Shown: positions 36,845 through 45,816, numbered from the stretch's first letter. The stretch: 64,000 nucleotides of DNA from Laspinema palackyanum D2a (GCA_025370845.1 JAMXFF010000026.1:1-64000); one strand, 5' to 3'. The notes: a model not told the origin generated them from the letters alone. Numbers and translations are program-made.

Positions 36845-38168
36845 CTATCAATGGCTAGGCCCTGCCATGTTTGCCGGTGCCTTAGTCCTCTTATCCTTTG
36901 GCTATCCCGTCGCCTTTTCTCTCGGTGGCGTCGCCATCATATTTGGGCTAATCGGGATGGCTTTAGGTGTTTTTGATCCAGTCCTGTTAAATGCGATGCC
37001 CTTGCGAATCTTTGGCATCATGGAAAACTATACCCTCCTCGCCATCCCCTACTTTATCTTTATGGGGGCGATGCTGGAAAAATCCGGCATTGCCGAAAAC
37101 CTATTAGAAACAATGGGGATTCTGTTCGGGCGTTTGCGGGGGGGATTAGCCCTAGCCGTCGTCTTAGTTGGGGCATTATTAGCCGCCACCACCGGAGTTG
37201 TGGCTGCAACCGTCGTAGCGATGGGATTAATTTCCCTGCCGATTATGTTGCGATATGGCTATAACAAACAACTGGCAACCGGGGTCATCGCCGCCTCGGG
37301 AACTCTTGGACAAATTATCCCCCCCTCCGTTGTATTAGTGGTCCTTGGGGATCAGTTAGGAATTTCCGTGGGGGATTTATTTATCGGGTCATTAATCCCC
37401 GGATTAATGATGGCCGGGGCTTTTGCCTTGCACGTCGTTATCATTGCCTTTTTGCGGCCTGACTTAGCCCCCGCATTGCCCGCAGAAGTTCGCACTATGA
37501 CCGGGACAAAATTATTGATTCGGGTCGTCACCGTCATGATTCCCCCGACCCTATTAATTTTACTCGTTCTCGGTAGCATCTTCTTTGGAATTGCCACCCC
37601 CACTGAAGCCGGGGCCGTCGGTGCATTGGGTGCAGTCGTCCTAGGCGCAGCCAACCGCCGACTCAGTTGGGCATCCGTCCAAAGGGTCTGTGACATCACC
37701 CTCCGGACCACCACAATGGTGATGTTCATCCTCATTGGTTCTACCGCATTTAGCCTAATTTTCCGAGGCTTACATGGGGATAGTTTTATGTTTGATTTAC
37801 TCACCAACCTGCCTGGGCAAACCACTGGCTTTTTGTTGGTCAGTATGCTGACGGTTTTCATCCTGGGGTTCTTTATCGATTTTTTTGAAATTGCATTTAT
37901 TGTAGTTCCCCTATTTGTCCCCGTCGCCCAAACATTAGGCTTAGATTTAGTCTGGTTTGGAGTAATTTTAGGCGCAAATCTCCAAACCTCTTTTCTAACT
38001 CCCCCCTTTGGGTTTGCCTTATTTTATCTCAGAGGCATCGCACCACCGGAAGTCACCACGGGAGATATTTATCGCGGGGTCATACCGTTTATTTTGATTC
38101 AGATTTTTGTCTTGATTCTATTGATTGTCTTTCCGGGGATTGTGAACTTTTTACCCTCTCTCTCTTAA
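36828..38168 (+). CDS. TRAP transporter large permease subunit (DctM type)
   Basis: The 446-residue protein has about 12 hydrophobic segments and the DctM signatures, such as YTLLAIPYFIFMGAML, SGTLGQIIPPSVVLVVLGDQ with the paired prolines, and LTPPFGFALFYLRG. It is the ion-coupled channel of the transporter. The ATG at 36828 has GAGGA upstream and overlaps dctQ. No DctP solute receptor is found next to it, which leaves the transporter incomplete in this window. Confidence 0.9.
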   Translation: MNLSYDYQWLGPAMFAGALVLLSFGYPVAFSLGGVAIIFGLIGMALGVFDPVLLNAMPLRIFGIMENYTLLAIPYFIFMGAMLEKSGIAENLLETMGILFGRLRGGLALAVVLVGALLAATTGVVAATVVAMGLISLPIMLRYGYNKQLATGVIAASGTLGQIIPPSVVLVVLGDQLGISVGDLFIGSLIPGLMMAGAFALHVVIIAFLRPDLAPALPAEVRTMTGTKLLIRVVTVMIPPTLLILLVLGSIFFGIATPTEAGAVGALGAVVLGAANRRLSWASVQRVCDITLRTTTMVMFILIGSTAFSLIFRGLHGDSFMFDLLTNLPGQTTGFLLVSMLTVFILGFFIDFFEIAFIVVPLFVPVAQTLGLDLVWFGVILGANLQTSFLTPPFGFALFYLRGIAPPEVTTGDIYRGVIPFILIQIFVLILLIVFPGIVNFLPSLS

Positions 38169-38190
38169 CCTGTTATCTTGAACTGGAGGG

Positions 38191-38219
38191 CGCAAAAAAA
38201 CACCCCCCAAGGGGTGTTT
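38191..38219 (-). terminator. Terminator of the DUF4278 gene
   Basis: AAACACCCC-CCAA-GGGGTGTTT is a 9-bp stem. Read leftward it is followed by seven T residues, so it terminates the minus-strand gene ending at 38268. It may also slow transcripts from the TRAP operon. Confidence 0.8.
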
Positions 38220-38267
38220 AAAACTGTTAAAGATAAAGATTGCTGAATCTAGTTCAGAAATCTTTGA

Positions 38268-38726
38268 TTAACTTAAGGAAACGGAACTGCGGGAATAGGA
38301 AGCTCGAAAAGTCGGATGAACTTTGCCTTGGATGCGATTCCAGTAGTTGGAAATATCGGCAGATAGTCCCACTTCAGCGGCCACTCGACCCAGCATCGCC
38401 TGTTGACGTTTCTTGATAGCAAGGCCATTGCAAAGGGTCAAAGCCCGAGCTTTTTCTTCTAAATTCGCTACCCATAATTGATCCACAGGTGCGGTGGGAA
38501 TGCAGGCGGGAGTCTCGTAGCTTTCTTTAACAACTACCTCGGCAGTGCCTGTAGAATAGGTGGCACCGCGATACATCAGTTCAGCCGGTAGTTCTTCCAT
38601 CGGATGCGTTAGAGCATTGTTCAGGCGCCAGTGTACGCCCCGATATTGACCTGTCAGTTCCAGGGGGTTGTTCGGGGTGGGAACGGGGCTGGGTTCATAG
38701 CTAATCCCACGATAGGTAAGTTTCAT
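38268..38726 (-). CDS. DUF4278 domain protein
   Basis: The 152-residue protein has two copies of the DUF4278 motif, MKLTYRGISYE at 1-11 and ELMYRGATYSTG near 48-59. Between them is the conserved YRGVHWRL at 28-35. The C-terminal part is helical and basic. DUF4278 proteins are common in cyanobacteria and have no assigned function. A terminator follows. Confidence 0.85.
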   Translation of the reverse strand: MKLTYRGISYEPSPVPTPNNPLELTGQYRGVHWRLNNALTHPMEELPAELMYRGATYSTGTAEVVVKESYETPACIPTAPVDQLWVANLEEKARALTLCNGLAIKKRQQAMLGRVAAEVGLSADISNYWNRIQGKVHPTFRASYSRSSVSLS

Positions 38727-39067
38727 GCGCGTCTTCTACTCCTAAAACAGTGTCGTGATTGAGTAAGCCGCGTTCCTTCGGGACAACTCCCTACTTCCGT
38801 CCCTGCCGGGGACCTAATAATCAGGTAGTTCGCAAAGCCGGTAGAGATGAACGTATCAATAATTTCTGTATTAATTTTTACAGTTTTGCAAGTCTGTGTC
38901 AAGTATTTCAGGATACCTTTACAAAACTTGACGAGACCCGGGAGGGGGAACAAATCACCCCGGGCGGAATTAACGGCTTATCCGGTTAATTCCCCGTTGT
39001 TCATCCGCAAAAAAGACACCCTTGGCAGGTGTCTTTTTTTGACGGGAATCGAAGCGACTCAGACTAA
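38727..39067. other. Intergenic region
   Basis: 341 bp that should contain the promoter of the DUF4278 gene and, at its right end, a strong hairpin. I see no gene. Confidence 0.4.
39010..39040 (-). terminator. Strong terminator hairpin
   Basis: AAAAAAGACACC-CTTGGCA-GGTGTCTTTTTT is a 12-bp stem ending in a T-tract on both strands. It lies 28 bp after the stop of the 40-residue protein gene, so terminating that transcript is its likely job. Confidence 0.85.
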
Positions 39068-39190
39068 TTAGTGCGCTGATCCGTTCCCGTGATAGTTATC
39101 AGAATCGTAGAAGCCGTTTTTCGTCCCAAAAAACAGGCAGGATACGATAAAAACAATGCTCAGAATTGGCAGAATTAATTTGATATCCAT
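39068..39190 (-). CDS. 40-residue single-helix membrane protein
   Basis: The frame encodes a hydrophobic helix (MDIKLILPILSIVFIVSCLF) followed by a short soluble tail, FGTKNGFYDSDNYHGNGSAH. A GGAAA stretch precedes the ATG and a strong terminator follows the stop. The sharp helix-plus-tail architecture and the polar, Gly/Asn/His-rich tail are like small subunits of thylakoid complexes. I cannot name it. It is divergent from the glycosylase gene at 39221. Confidence 0.75.
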   Translation of the reverse strand: MDIKLILPILSIVFIVSCLFFGTKNGFYDSDNYHGNGSAH

Positions 39191-39220
39191 AAATTTCCAG
39201 TAACAACAAAACCAGGATGA

Positions 39221-39826
39221 ATGAAACCAAGCATGACTATTGTAGAACCTGAATGGCTGGCCCGTCCATCTACGGAAGTCGCACCGGCTTTAATCGGTTG
39301 CGCTTTAGTCCGGCAATTGCCTGATGGTCAACGAATTCGGGGGACAATCGTAGAAACGGAAGCCTACGGACCGGGAGATCCAGCCAGTCATGCCTCCCGA
39401 GGCCGCACCCTGCGTAATCAGGCGATGTTTGGGCCACCAGGAACGATTTATGTCTATCTGATTTATGGGATGTACCACTGCTTTAATATTGTCACCGATC
39501 GCCCTGGGGTTGCCAGTGCAGTCCTGATTCGCGCCTTACAACTGGATATCATGCCCCCCGGGTTCCAGACGAAGGAAAAATTAGCTCGGATTGCCGCAGG
39601 ACCCGGTAAACTCTGTCGCACCCTGCAAATCGATCGCACTTTGAACGATCGCCCCTTGCAGCCTGGGGGTCCCCTGTGGTTAGAACATCAGACTCCAGAA
39701 TTTCAGCAGCAGTTAGACCAGGGGACCCTTAGCATAGTTCAAACCAACCGGATTGGGATTTCCGTGGGAACCGACTTGCTTTGGCGTTGGTACTTGGCCA
39801 ACAGTCCGGCCATCTCAAAACCTTAA
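39221..39826 (+). CDS. DNA-3-methyladenine glycosylase (AAG/MPG type)
   Basis: This base-excision repair enzyme removes alkylated purines. The 201 residues show RGTIVETEAYGPGDPASHASRG with the catalytic Glu (residue 46 or near), GTIYVYLIYGMYHCFNIV, and the RIAAGPGKLC(R/K)TL motif of the DNA-binding face. The ATG at 39221 follows AGGATGA with short spacing; the ATG four codons later is also possible. It lies next to a probable inserted gene. Confidence 0.92.
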   Translation: MKPSMTIVEPEWLARPSTEVAPALIGCALVRQLPDGQRIRGTIVETEAYGPGDPASHASRGRTLRNQAMFGPPGTIYVYLIYGMYHCFNIVTDRPGVASAVLIRALQLDIMPPGFQTKEKLARIAAGPGKLCRTLQIDRTLNDRPLQPGGPLWLEHQTPEFQQQLDQGTLSIVQTNRIGISVGTDLLWRWYLANSPAISKP

Positions 39827-39838
39827 AGATTTTAGGGA

Positions 39839-39872
39839 GTTTCCATTCCACTAATTTCCCCCGGGAGTGGGG
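39839..39872 (+). repeat. Direct repeat flanking the GC-rich gene, left copy
   Basis: The core AATTTCCCCCGGGAGTGGGG at 39853-39872 matches 40295-40314 with one mismatch, and TTTCCA lies at the same distance upstream in both copies. The pair brackets the SnoaL-like gene. Confidence 0.75.
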
Positions 39873-39889
39873 CGCGCCTGTGGGTGGAG

Positions 39890-40264
39890 TCAGGCCGAGA
39901 ACAAGGGGGCCGCATCCACGTAGATGCGGTAGCCGAAGATCTTCTCGCCGCGCATCTCGAACACACAGCAAAACGGGATGGGGTCCAAGACCTGAGCGCC
40001 CCTCTTGGTGTAGGTCACGTAGCCCTCAAGGATCTCGGTATCCCCCGCTTTGTACGCCTGAAGAAAGTCGTGTTGGATGCCGTCGATCATCTCGAAGAAC
40101 GCCGTCACGGCTTGGAACACCTCGGCCTGCCCGGTCGCGGGCGGGTTGTTGCCGAAGCGGAAGTAGCCGTCGGGGGTGAAGAACTGGACGAAGCCGTCTG
40201 TGTTCTTGCTATCGACGTTGCTGAACAACTGGAGCATCCATTCGGGGATCGAATTGTTGGTCAT
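39890..40264 (-). CDS. SnoaL-like (NTF2-fold) protein, probably acquired
   Basis: The 124-residue protein has the SnoaL/NTF2 pattern: an N-terminal helix with WMLQLFSNVDSKN, 'FVQFFTPDGYFRFGNNPPATG', a middle helix and a sheet ending in KIFGYRIYVDAAPLF. Such proteins bind small hydrophobic molecules or act as isomerases or cyclases, so the role is open. Nearly all its codons end in G or C, and HIP1 sites are absent. This contrasts sharply with all neighbours. Direct repeats lie on both sides, suggesting horizontal acquisition. The gene appears intact. Confidence 0.8.
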   Translation of the reverse strand: MTNNSIPEWMLQLFSNVDSKNTDGFVQFFTPDGYFRFGNNPPATGQAEVFQAVTAFFEMIDGIQHDFLQAYKAGDTEILEGYVTYTKRGAQVLDPIPFCCVFEMRGEKIFGYRIYVDAAPLFSA

Positions 40265-40280
40265 CGGGTCCTACCATACA

Positions 40281-40314
40281 CTTTCCAACGAATTAATTTC
40301 CCCAGGGAGTGGGG
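40281..40314 (+). repeat. Direct repeat flanking the GC-rich gene, right copy
   Basis: AATTTCCCCAGGGAGTGGGG at 40295-40314 is the partner of 39853-39872, 442 bp apart. Both lie outside the GC-rich sequence. Confidence 0.75.
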
Positions 40315-40383
40315 AGAGGTCTTATTGTAAACCTTGTCTCAAGTCGGTTTTCTAAATTAGCCCGACCAGGGTGCGGGTTGAGC

Positions 40384-40926
40384 TTAAATATCCAAGGGTT
40401 CTCCGCGCTCAGTAAATTCCACCGTCTCAATCTGCCACTGGGGATTTTCCGTTAAGGTTCTCTCCAGACTGTCGAAGAGGGAAAACCGCTCACAGCTAGA
40501 CAGGGAGACAAATTGCCGTTCAGAATTTGGATCCGCCCGCAGATCCACCGTGGCAACTCCCGTGGTGTTATCCACGGTGACCCGATACCCGACGATATCA
40601 AAATCCACTGTCCCGGCATTTTGGATGACTTCACCCACTGCCGCTTCAATCGGGCGATCGCTGGGAACCGACACCGTTTGCGGCAGCAATTCTTGACACT
40701 GGGGGTCCGCTTCGTAAATCGTTACGTTCGCCATCGCCACGGACTGGGGTTGTTGGGTCTCCGGAGAAACCGCCCCATTGGAGGGGGATGAGGGCATCCC
40801 CGGGTCCGTGGTGGTGGGTGGCGTCCCACACCCCGTCACGGACAATAACATCACAAGAGTGATGCCAATGATCGGCTGGGATATATATTTTTTGAGGATA
40901 GAATTCGAGTGAAAAACTTCTTGCAT
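40384..40926 (-). CDS. GerMN domain lipoprotein
   Basis: With the ATG at 40926 the protein has 180 residues. A basic start and a hydrophobic signal end in a lipobox VTGC (Cys33), so it is a lipoprotein. A Pro/Thr/Ser linker follows, then a GerMN domain from about 72 ([18 protein letters not shown] ... [12 protein letters not shown]). GerMN domains occur in spore germination proteins and in envelope lipoproteins of non-sporulating bacteria. An AGG lies 8 nt upstream, inside the pyrB coding sequence. The two start codons overlap. Confidence 0.82.
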   Translation of the reverse strand: MQEVFHSNSILKKYISQPIIGITLVMLLSVTGCGTPPTTTDPGMPSSPSNGAVSPETQQPQSVAMANVTIYEADPQCQELLPQTVSVPSDRPIEAAVGEVIQNAGTVDFDIVGYRVTVDNTTGVATVDLRADPNSERQFVSLSSCERFSLFDSLERTLTENPQWQIETVEFTERGEPLDI

Positions 40927-41917
40927 GGCTACTACCTGGACTCGCCGCCACATAATTTCTTTGGCTGATTTTGTTTCTTCAGAATACGATACGGTGCTGC
41001 AAACTGCCGCTAGTTTTGGGGAGGTCCTCTCCCGACGGATGAAAAAAGTGCCGACTCTGCAAGGGCAGGTGGTGGCTAATTTATTCTTTGAACCCTCAAC
41101 CCGCACCCGCAGCAGTTTTGAACTGGCAGCGAAACGACTTTCCGCAGATACCTTGAATTTTGCCCCCGGGTCCTCTTCCCTGACGAAAGGGGAGACGATT
41201 TTGGATACTGCCAAGACTTATTTGGCAATGGGAACGGATTTGATGGTGATTCGCCATCGGGAGGCGGGAGTTCCCCAGGCGATCGCCACGGAAATGGACC
41301 GACTGGGCTCCCGGGTGGGGGTCCTGAATGCCGGAGATGGGCAACATGAACATCCCTCCCAAGGATTGCTGGATTTGTTTACTATTTGCTCCCTGCTGGA
41401 TCGGGACCGCCCTCGCCTGGAACTGCTGCAGGGTAAAAAAATTGCGATCGTTGGGGATATTCTACATTCGCGGGTGGCGCGATCGAATATTTGGAGTCTG
41501 ACAGCAGCTACAGGGGCTGAACTGCATCTGGCGGGACCTCCCACCCTTTTGCCCCAACTGTTTGCAGATATGGGAGTGGGCAGAATTGGTCAGTTATCCT
41601 TACATTGGACTGTAGAAGAAGCCCTGGAAAATGCCGATTTTGTGATGACCCTGCGATTACAAAAAGAGCGGATGAGCCAGCATCTGTTGCCCAGTTTGCG
41701 GGAGTATCATCAGCATTATGGCATTACTCGCGATCGCCTCAAACTCTGTAATCCGAATGTCAAAATTTTACATCCGGGTCCCGTGAATCGAGGGGTAGAA
41801 ATCAGTTCTGACCTGATGGATGACCCCCAGTTTAGCCTAATTTCTCAACAAGTGACCTCTGGGGTGGCGGTTCGGATGGCGTTGCTCTATCTGATGGGGG
41901 GCGGCAAGGTTCAGTAG
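40925..41917 (+). CDS. pyrB: Aspartate carbamoyltransferase catalytic subunit
   Basis: PyrB condenses carbamoyl phosphate and aspartate in the first committed step of pyrimidine synthesis. The 330 residues carry the carbamoyl-phosphate motif [18 protein letters not shown] near 57-74, the [18 protein letters not shown] segment near 138-155, the aspartate-loop [11 protein letters not shown] near 284 and the end [11 protein letters not shown]. The start [16 protein letters not shown] fits homologues. Its ATG overlaps the divergent lipoprotein ATG by two bases. Confidence 0.96.
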   Translation: MATTWTRRHIISLADFVSSEYDTVLQTAASFGEVLSRRMKKVPTLQGQVVANLFFEPSTRTRSSFELAAKRLSADTLNFAPGSSSLTKGETILDTAKTYLAMGTDLMVIRHREAGVPQAIATEMDRLGSRVGVLNAGDGQHEHPSQGLLDLFTICSLLDRDRPRLELLQGKKIAIVGDILHSRVARSNIWSLTAATGAELHLAGPPTLLPQLFADMGVGRIGQLSLHWTVEEALENADFVMTLRLQKERMSQHLLPSLREYHQHYGITRDRLKLCNPNVKILHPGPVNRGVEISSDLMDDPQFSLISQQVTSGVAVRMALLYLMGGGKVQ

Positions 41918-41975
41918 AATGGACCTGGGGAATTTTAAAATGAGGGGTAACTGACCCTAAGAAATTGCATCAACC

Positions 41976-42470
41976 ATGACCAACCCAACGTTATCAACCC
42001 CGGTCCCGGATGCGATCGCCTCCCCAAATGGCGATCGCTTTGCTCTGACTTTCGCCCCGTTATCCCTAGAGGAAGTTTATGCTCTGGCTGATGACCCAGG
42101 CAATGGGGCGGTAGTCGTCATGAGTGGGATGGTTCGCAATCAAACCGATGGGAAACCCGTGGTTGCCCTGGAGTATCAAGCTTACGCACCAATGGCGGTG
42201 GCGATTTTTCAACAAATTGCTGCCTCGATTCGGTCCAATTGGCCCGAGGTGAAGCGGGTGGTGATCTTTCATCGGACTGGGCGCTTACAGATTGGCGAAA
42301 TTAGTGTCTTAGTGGCAGTAGGTTCTCCCCATCGCCGGGAAGCCTTTGAAGCCTGTCAGAATGCGATCGATACCCTCAAGCACAACGCCCCCATCTGGAA
42401 AAAAGAACATTGGGCTGATGGTTCTAGTTCTTGGGTCAGTATTGGGGCTTGTGAAACCGATGAGAAGTAA
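41976..42470 (+). CDS. moaE: Molybdopterin synthase catalytic subunit
   Basis: MoaE makes molybdopterin by transferring sulfur from the MoaD thiocarboxylate to precursor Z (cPMP). The 164-residue protein has an extra 25-residue leader, then the FAPLSLEEVYALADDPGNGAVVVMSG domain start. The catalytic and binding motifs are HRTGRLQIGEISVLVAVGSPHR with the His-Arg pair and IWKKEHW with the active-site lysines near 140. It lies 58 bp after pyrB. No moaD is in the window. Confidence 0.95.
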   Translation: MTNPTLSTPVPDAIASPNGDRFALTFAPLSLEEVYALADDPGNGAVVVMSGMVRNQTDGKPVVALEYQAYAPMAVAIFQQIAASIRSNWPEVKRVVIFHRTGRLQIGEISVLVAVGSPHRREAFEACQNAIDTLKHNAPIWKKEHWADGSSSWVSIGACETDEK

Positions 42471-43007
42471 GCAGAACTCCGGTTGTTCAGAGGGGACAGA
42501 AGCGATCGCCGTTTGGGATCGGGGTTTTCCCGGATAAAGGGTACAGAAGCGATCGCTCAACATTAAGAACCCGGGGAAACAATTGACTGGTTCACGAGTC
42601 TTGCACTCCATAGAGACAAAGCCAAAAGTGCCACTCACCCAACTCCCGGAAACGGGAACTTTTGCTAGGATAAAAGCGTCTCCAGTACCTGGAATGTTAT
42701 AGCACTCATTCCAACGCCATCAGCACCCTTTCACACTGGAAGGGGCTTCGGGCAATCATCCGGAACTTAAACGCTGAGAGTGCAAATCATGCCGTTACCG
42801 GGTAAACAGTTAATGAATACCCCCGTAATTCTGATGATGTGAAAGTCTGAATTGCCAGACTCGTCTAAAAGGCGGACATCACGGTAGCGGTCGGCAAAAA
42901 AAGCACCGAAGGGTTTCGGAGAGTTCCAGGGGATTATGATTTATCCAGGAAAAAAACTCTCCACATTCTCGCCGTAAATGACGGGGTTTCCGACCCGTTT
43001 TTAATAG
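42471..43007. other. Gene-free region before the sigma factor gene
   Basis: 537 bp without a plausible gene. It must contain the sigma gene promoter. I see no clear consensus and cannot tell whether the sigma factor recognises its own promoter here. Confidence 0.4.
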
Positions 43008-43664
43008 ATGAGTTACACTCCTTCTACATCCTGGCAAACGGGTGAGGCCACTAATTCTCAAGCCTCAGTGCAACCAGATAAACTGTCAAATTACGATTTA
43101 GTCCTGCGCTGTCAGGAGGGCCTGAGCCCTGACCGTTCTGCGTTTGCTGAACTGCTACGCCGTTATCAGTCTCATGTGGATAAAATTTTGTACCACTTGG
43201 CTCCTGATTGGCAAGACCGGGCAGATTTAGCACAGGAAGTTTGGATTCGGGTTTACCGGAATGTCAAACGGTTAAACGATCCGGTTAAATTCCGGGGTTG
43301 GTTGAGCCGAATTGCCACCAATTTGTTCTACGATGAGCTCAGGAAGCGCAAGCGGGTGCGCGACCCCCTCTCTTTAGATGCCCCTCGGATGTTAGAAGAT
43401 GGGCAAATGGATTGGGAAATAGCTGCGGATGAACCCGGTCCCGAAGATGACTTGACGACCCGCGAATTTTACGACCAATTACGCGCCGCGATCGCTGATT
43501 TACCTGAAGTATTCCGCACGACTATTGTCTTGCGGGAAATTGAAGGATTAGCTTACGAAGAAATTGCTGAAATTACCGGCGTTTCTCTCGGCACTGTAAA
43601 ATCCCGAATTGCCCGCGCCCGTCAGCGTCTGCAAGTTCAACTTCAAAGTTATTTGGACAGTTAG
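43008..43664 (+). CDS. sigG: ECF RNA polymerase sigma factor (SigG/RpoE type)
   Basis: The 218-residue protein is a group-4 sigma factor. Region 2 lies at about 45-115, with DRADLAQEVWIRVYRNVKRL and the RGWLSRIATNLFYDELRKRKR core-binding and -10 parts. Region 4 lies at about 155-212, with LPEVFRTTIVLREIEGLAYEE and the helix-turn-helix IAEITGVSLGTVKSRIARAR. The next gene encodes a membrane-bound anti-sigma-like protein, as ECF factors usually have. The symbol follows the SigG position in other cyanobacteria and is an inference. Confidence 0.9.
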   Translation: MSYTPSTSWQTGEATNSQASVQPDKLSNYDLVLRCQEGLSPDRSAFAELLRRYQSHVDKILYHLAPDWQDRADLAQEVWIRVYRNVKRLNDPVKFRGWLSRIATNLFYDELRKRKRVRDPLSLDAPRMLEDGQMDWEIAADEPGPEDDLTTREFYDQLRAAIADLPEVFRTTIVLREIEGLAYEEIAEITGVSLGTVKSRIARARQRLQVQLQSYLDS

Positions 43665-43830
43665 GCGTCGGGTTGCGGTGTTTTAAACGCCTGTTTCTCA
43701 TGTAACTTAACGTTGTATTTCTCAACGTTAGACGCCCAATCTATTCAGATATGATTATTACTAAACAATCTTGCAGTTGTGATTATTATTCAGGGTGCAT
43801 TATCCAGTTTGATTTGGTGGTGGTGTTGAC

Positions 43831-45816
43831 ATGAATCCTAACTATGAATCCCATCACGCTCCCCAAAAACCAGCCCTAGGGGGTTCACGATTTTTTAACT
43901 TAACCGATCGCAATCAGCCAATGGCACTATGGAATTCCGTGACCCCAGATTCAGCCCACCTCGACGATGATCTCAGCGCCGATCAATTTGAATTACTCAG
44001 CGCTTACCTCGACGGTGAAGTAACTGACACCGAACGTCAGCAAGTTGAGGGCTGGCTAGAAAATGATGGCTCACTCCGAGACTTACATTCGAGACTCTTA
44101 ACCCTGCATCACGGATGGACTTCGCTCCCGGCACCGCCGGAGAGCCAGCCTGTAGATGCCTTGCTCAAGGGTGTTTTTAGTCGCCTTGACGAAATCGAAC
44201 AACAAGAATCTTTCACCGCCATCGTTACGGATCACACGGTTGCCGCTATTTCTGCCGATCGCGTTGAGTTGCTGAGTGCTTACCTCGATGGTGAGGTTTC
44301 TGAAACGGAACGTCAGCAAGTGGAAACTTGGCTCTCCACTAATGCCTCACTCCGAGACTTACATTCGAGACTCTTATCCCTGCATCAGGGATGGACCTCG
44401 CTCCCAGCACCGTCAGAGGTACAACCTGTCGATTCCTTGCTCAATGGCGTCTTTAGTCGCCTTGACGAAATCGAACAACAAGAAGCCGTCACGCTTTTTG
44501 TTGCCGATCGCCCGGTTGCTGCGATTCCTGTAGATCGATTTGAGTTACTCAGTGCTTACCTCGATGGTGAGGTGACTGAAACTGAACATCAGCAAGTCGA
44601 AGCTTGGCTCTCTAGTGATCCTTCATTCCGAGACTTACATTCGAGACTCTTATCCCTGCATCAGGAATTCGTCTCCCTCCCGGCACCCCCAGAAGCACAA
44701 CCTGTTGATGCCTTGCTCAGTGCAGTCTTTAGTCGGATTGACGACATCGCACAACCAGAAGCCGTCACGCCTCTGGTTGGCGATCGCGCGGTTGCTGCGA
44801 TTCCTGCAGATAGATTTGAGTTGCTCAGTGCCTATCTCGATGGTGAGACAACACAGACTGAATCGGAACAAGTTGAAAGCTGGCTCTCCAGTGATGCGGC
44901 ACTCCGTCAGGTCTATGCGGGACTCTTAACCCTGCGTCAGGAATTAGTTTCCCTCCCGGCACCGTTGGAGGCGCAACCTGTAGATGCCTTGCTCAGTGCG
45001 GTCTTTAGTCGGATTGACGACATCGCACAACCAGAAGCCGTCACGCATCGGGTGGGCGATCGCTCCGTTGCTGCGATTCCTGCGAAGCAATTTGAGTTAC
45101 TCAGTGCCTACCTCGATGGTGAGGCAACTCATGCTGAATCTCAGGTGGTGGAAAGTTTGCTCTCCAGTGATGCCACATTCAGACAGGTCCATTCGAGACT
45201 CTTAAACCTCCGTCAGGAATTAGTTTCCCTCCCGGCACCGTTGGAGGCACAACCTCTTGATGCTTTACTCACTGGGGTCTTTAGTCGCATTGATCAACTC
45301 GAACAATTGGAAGCTAAAATTCCGATGGTTTGTGAAGGAGAAAATGTGGCAATTGCTGCGGGACGCTTTGAATTGGTCAGTGCTTATATCGATGGTGAAG
45401 CAACTCAGAGCGAACGTCGTCAGGTTCAAGAGTGGCTCGATCGCGATCCCGAGGTGAAACGCCTGTATTTGAACTTGATTAAACTGCGTGAAAGTGTGCA
45501 AGTTTTGCCAGTTCCTGCGCCGGTGCAACCTGTGCAAGAAACAGTCCAGAACTTGTTCCGACGCCTCGATCGCCAGCGTCAGCGGCGGGTTTTATGGGGT
45601 GGGGTGGCGATCGCTGCCTTGATGTTAGCAGGGCTATCGAGCCTCATCTTCCGCGATCGCTCCTACAGCCCTCAAATGGCAACAGTCCCAGCAGAAACCC
45701 AAACGCCTTCCGAACGCTTGATGATTGCCTTAAATGGTTCAGTGGTCGAAATTCCGGAAGCTCCGGAAGCCACCGAACCCAAACCCATTGAATCCCGCGC
45801 TCTGTTTGTGGAATGA
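43831..45816 (+). CDS. Membrane protein with six anti-sigma-like modules
   Basis: The 661-residue protein has six repeats of exactly 92 residues, starting at 53, 145, 237, 329, 421 and 513. Each opens with (F/V)EL(L/V)SAY(L/I)DGE(V/A/T), continues with a WL..D...R..H..LL.L helix pair, and ends with LPAP..(A/S)QPVDALL..VFSRIDD(I/L). This opening matches the anti-sigma N-terminal fold, but the zinc-binding HxxxCxxC motif is absent. One membrane helix follows at about 587-607, with a 50-residue C-terminal tail beyond. It lies 167 bp after the ECF sigma gene, so binding that sigma factor is the natural inference. The frame continues beyond the stop. Confidence 0.88.
   Translation: MNPNYESHHAPQKPALGGSRFFNLTDRNQPMALWNSVTPDSAHLDDDLSADQFELLSAYLDGEVTDTERQQVEGWLENDGSLRDLHSRLLTLHHGWTSLPAPPESQPVDALLKGVFSRLDEIEQQESFTAIVTDHTVAAISADRVELLSAYLDGEVSETERQQVETWLSTNASLRDLHSRLLSLHQGWTSLPAPSEVQPVDSLLNGVFSRLDEIEQQEAVTLFVADRPVAAIPVDRFELLSAYLDGEVTETEHQQVEAWLSSDPSFRDLHSRLLSLHQEFVSLPAPPEAQPVDALLSAVFSRIDDIAQPEAVTPLVGDRAVAAIPADRFELLSAYLDGETTQTESEQVESWLSSDAALRQVYAGLLTLRQELVSLPAPLEAQPVDALLSAVFSRIDDIAQPEAVTHRVGDRSVAAIPAKQFELLSAYLDGEATHAESQVVESLLSSDATFRQVHSRLLNLRQELVSLPAPLEAQPLDALLTGVFSRIDQLEQLEAKIPMVCEGENVAIAAGRFELVSAYIDGEATQSERRQVQEWLDRDPEVKRLYLNLIKLRESVQVLPVPAPVQPVQETVQNLFRRLDRQRQRRVLWGGVAIAALMLAGLSSLIFRDRSYSPQMATVPAETQTPSERLMIALNGSVVEIPEAPEATEPKPIESRALFVE
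43987..45642 (+). repeat. Six 276-bp coding repeats
   Basis: Units begin at 43987, 44263, 44539, 44815, 45091 and 45367 with no insertion or deletion between them. The most alike units by eye are 1 with 2, and 4 with 5. The sixth differs most. The repeats imply expansion by unequal recombination from a one-module ancestor. Confidence 0.9.

Noticed and set aside
38727-38990. Riboswitch or structured leader of the DUF4278 gene
   Set aside because: Only weak pairings near the start of the region. No known riboswitch core was recognised.
39781-40330. Long plus-strand frames across the GC-rich block
   Set aside because: High GC removes stop codons on all frames. Only the minus-strand frame has a protein-like SnoaL pattern.
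40927-41214. N-terminal extension of the lipoprotein frame into pyrB
   Set aside because: It would be antisense to pyrB and would precede a clear signal peptide with lipobox.
43987-45642. Repeat array as CRISPR or satellite
   Set aside because: The 276-bp units are an open reading frame with protein-level conservation.
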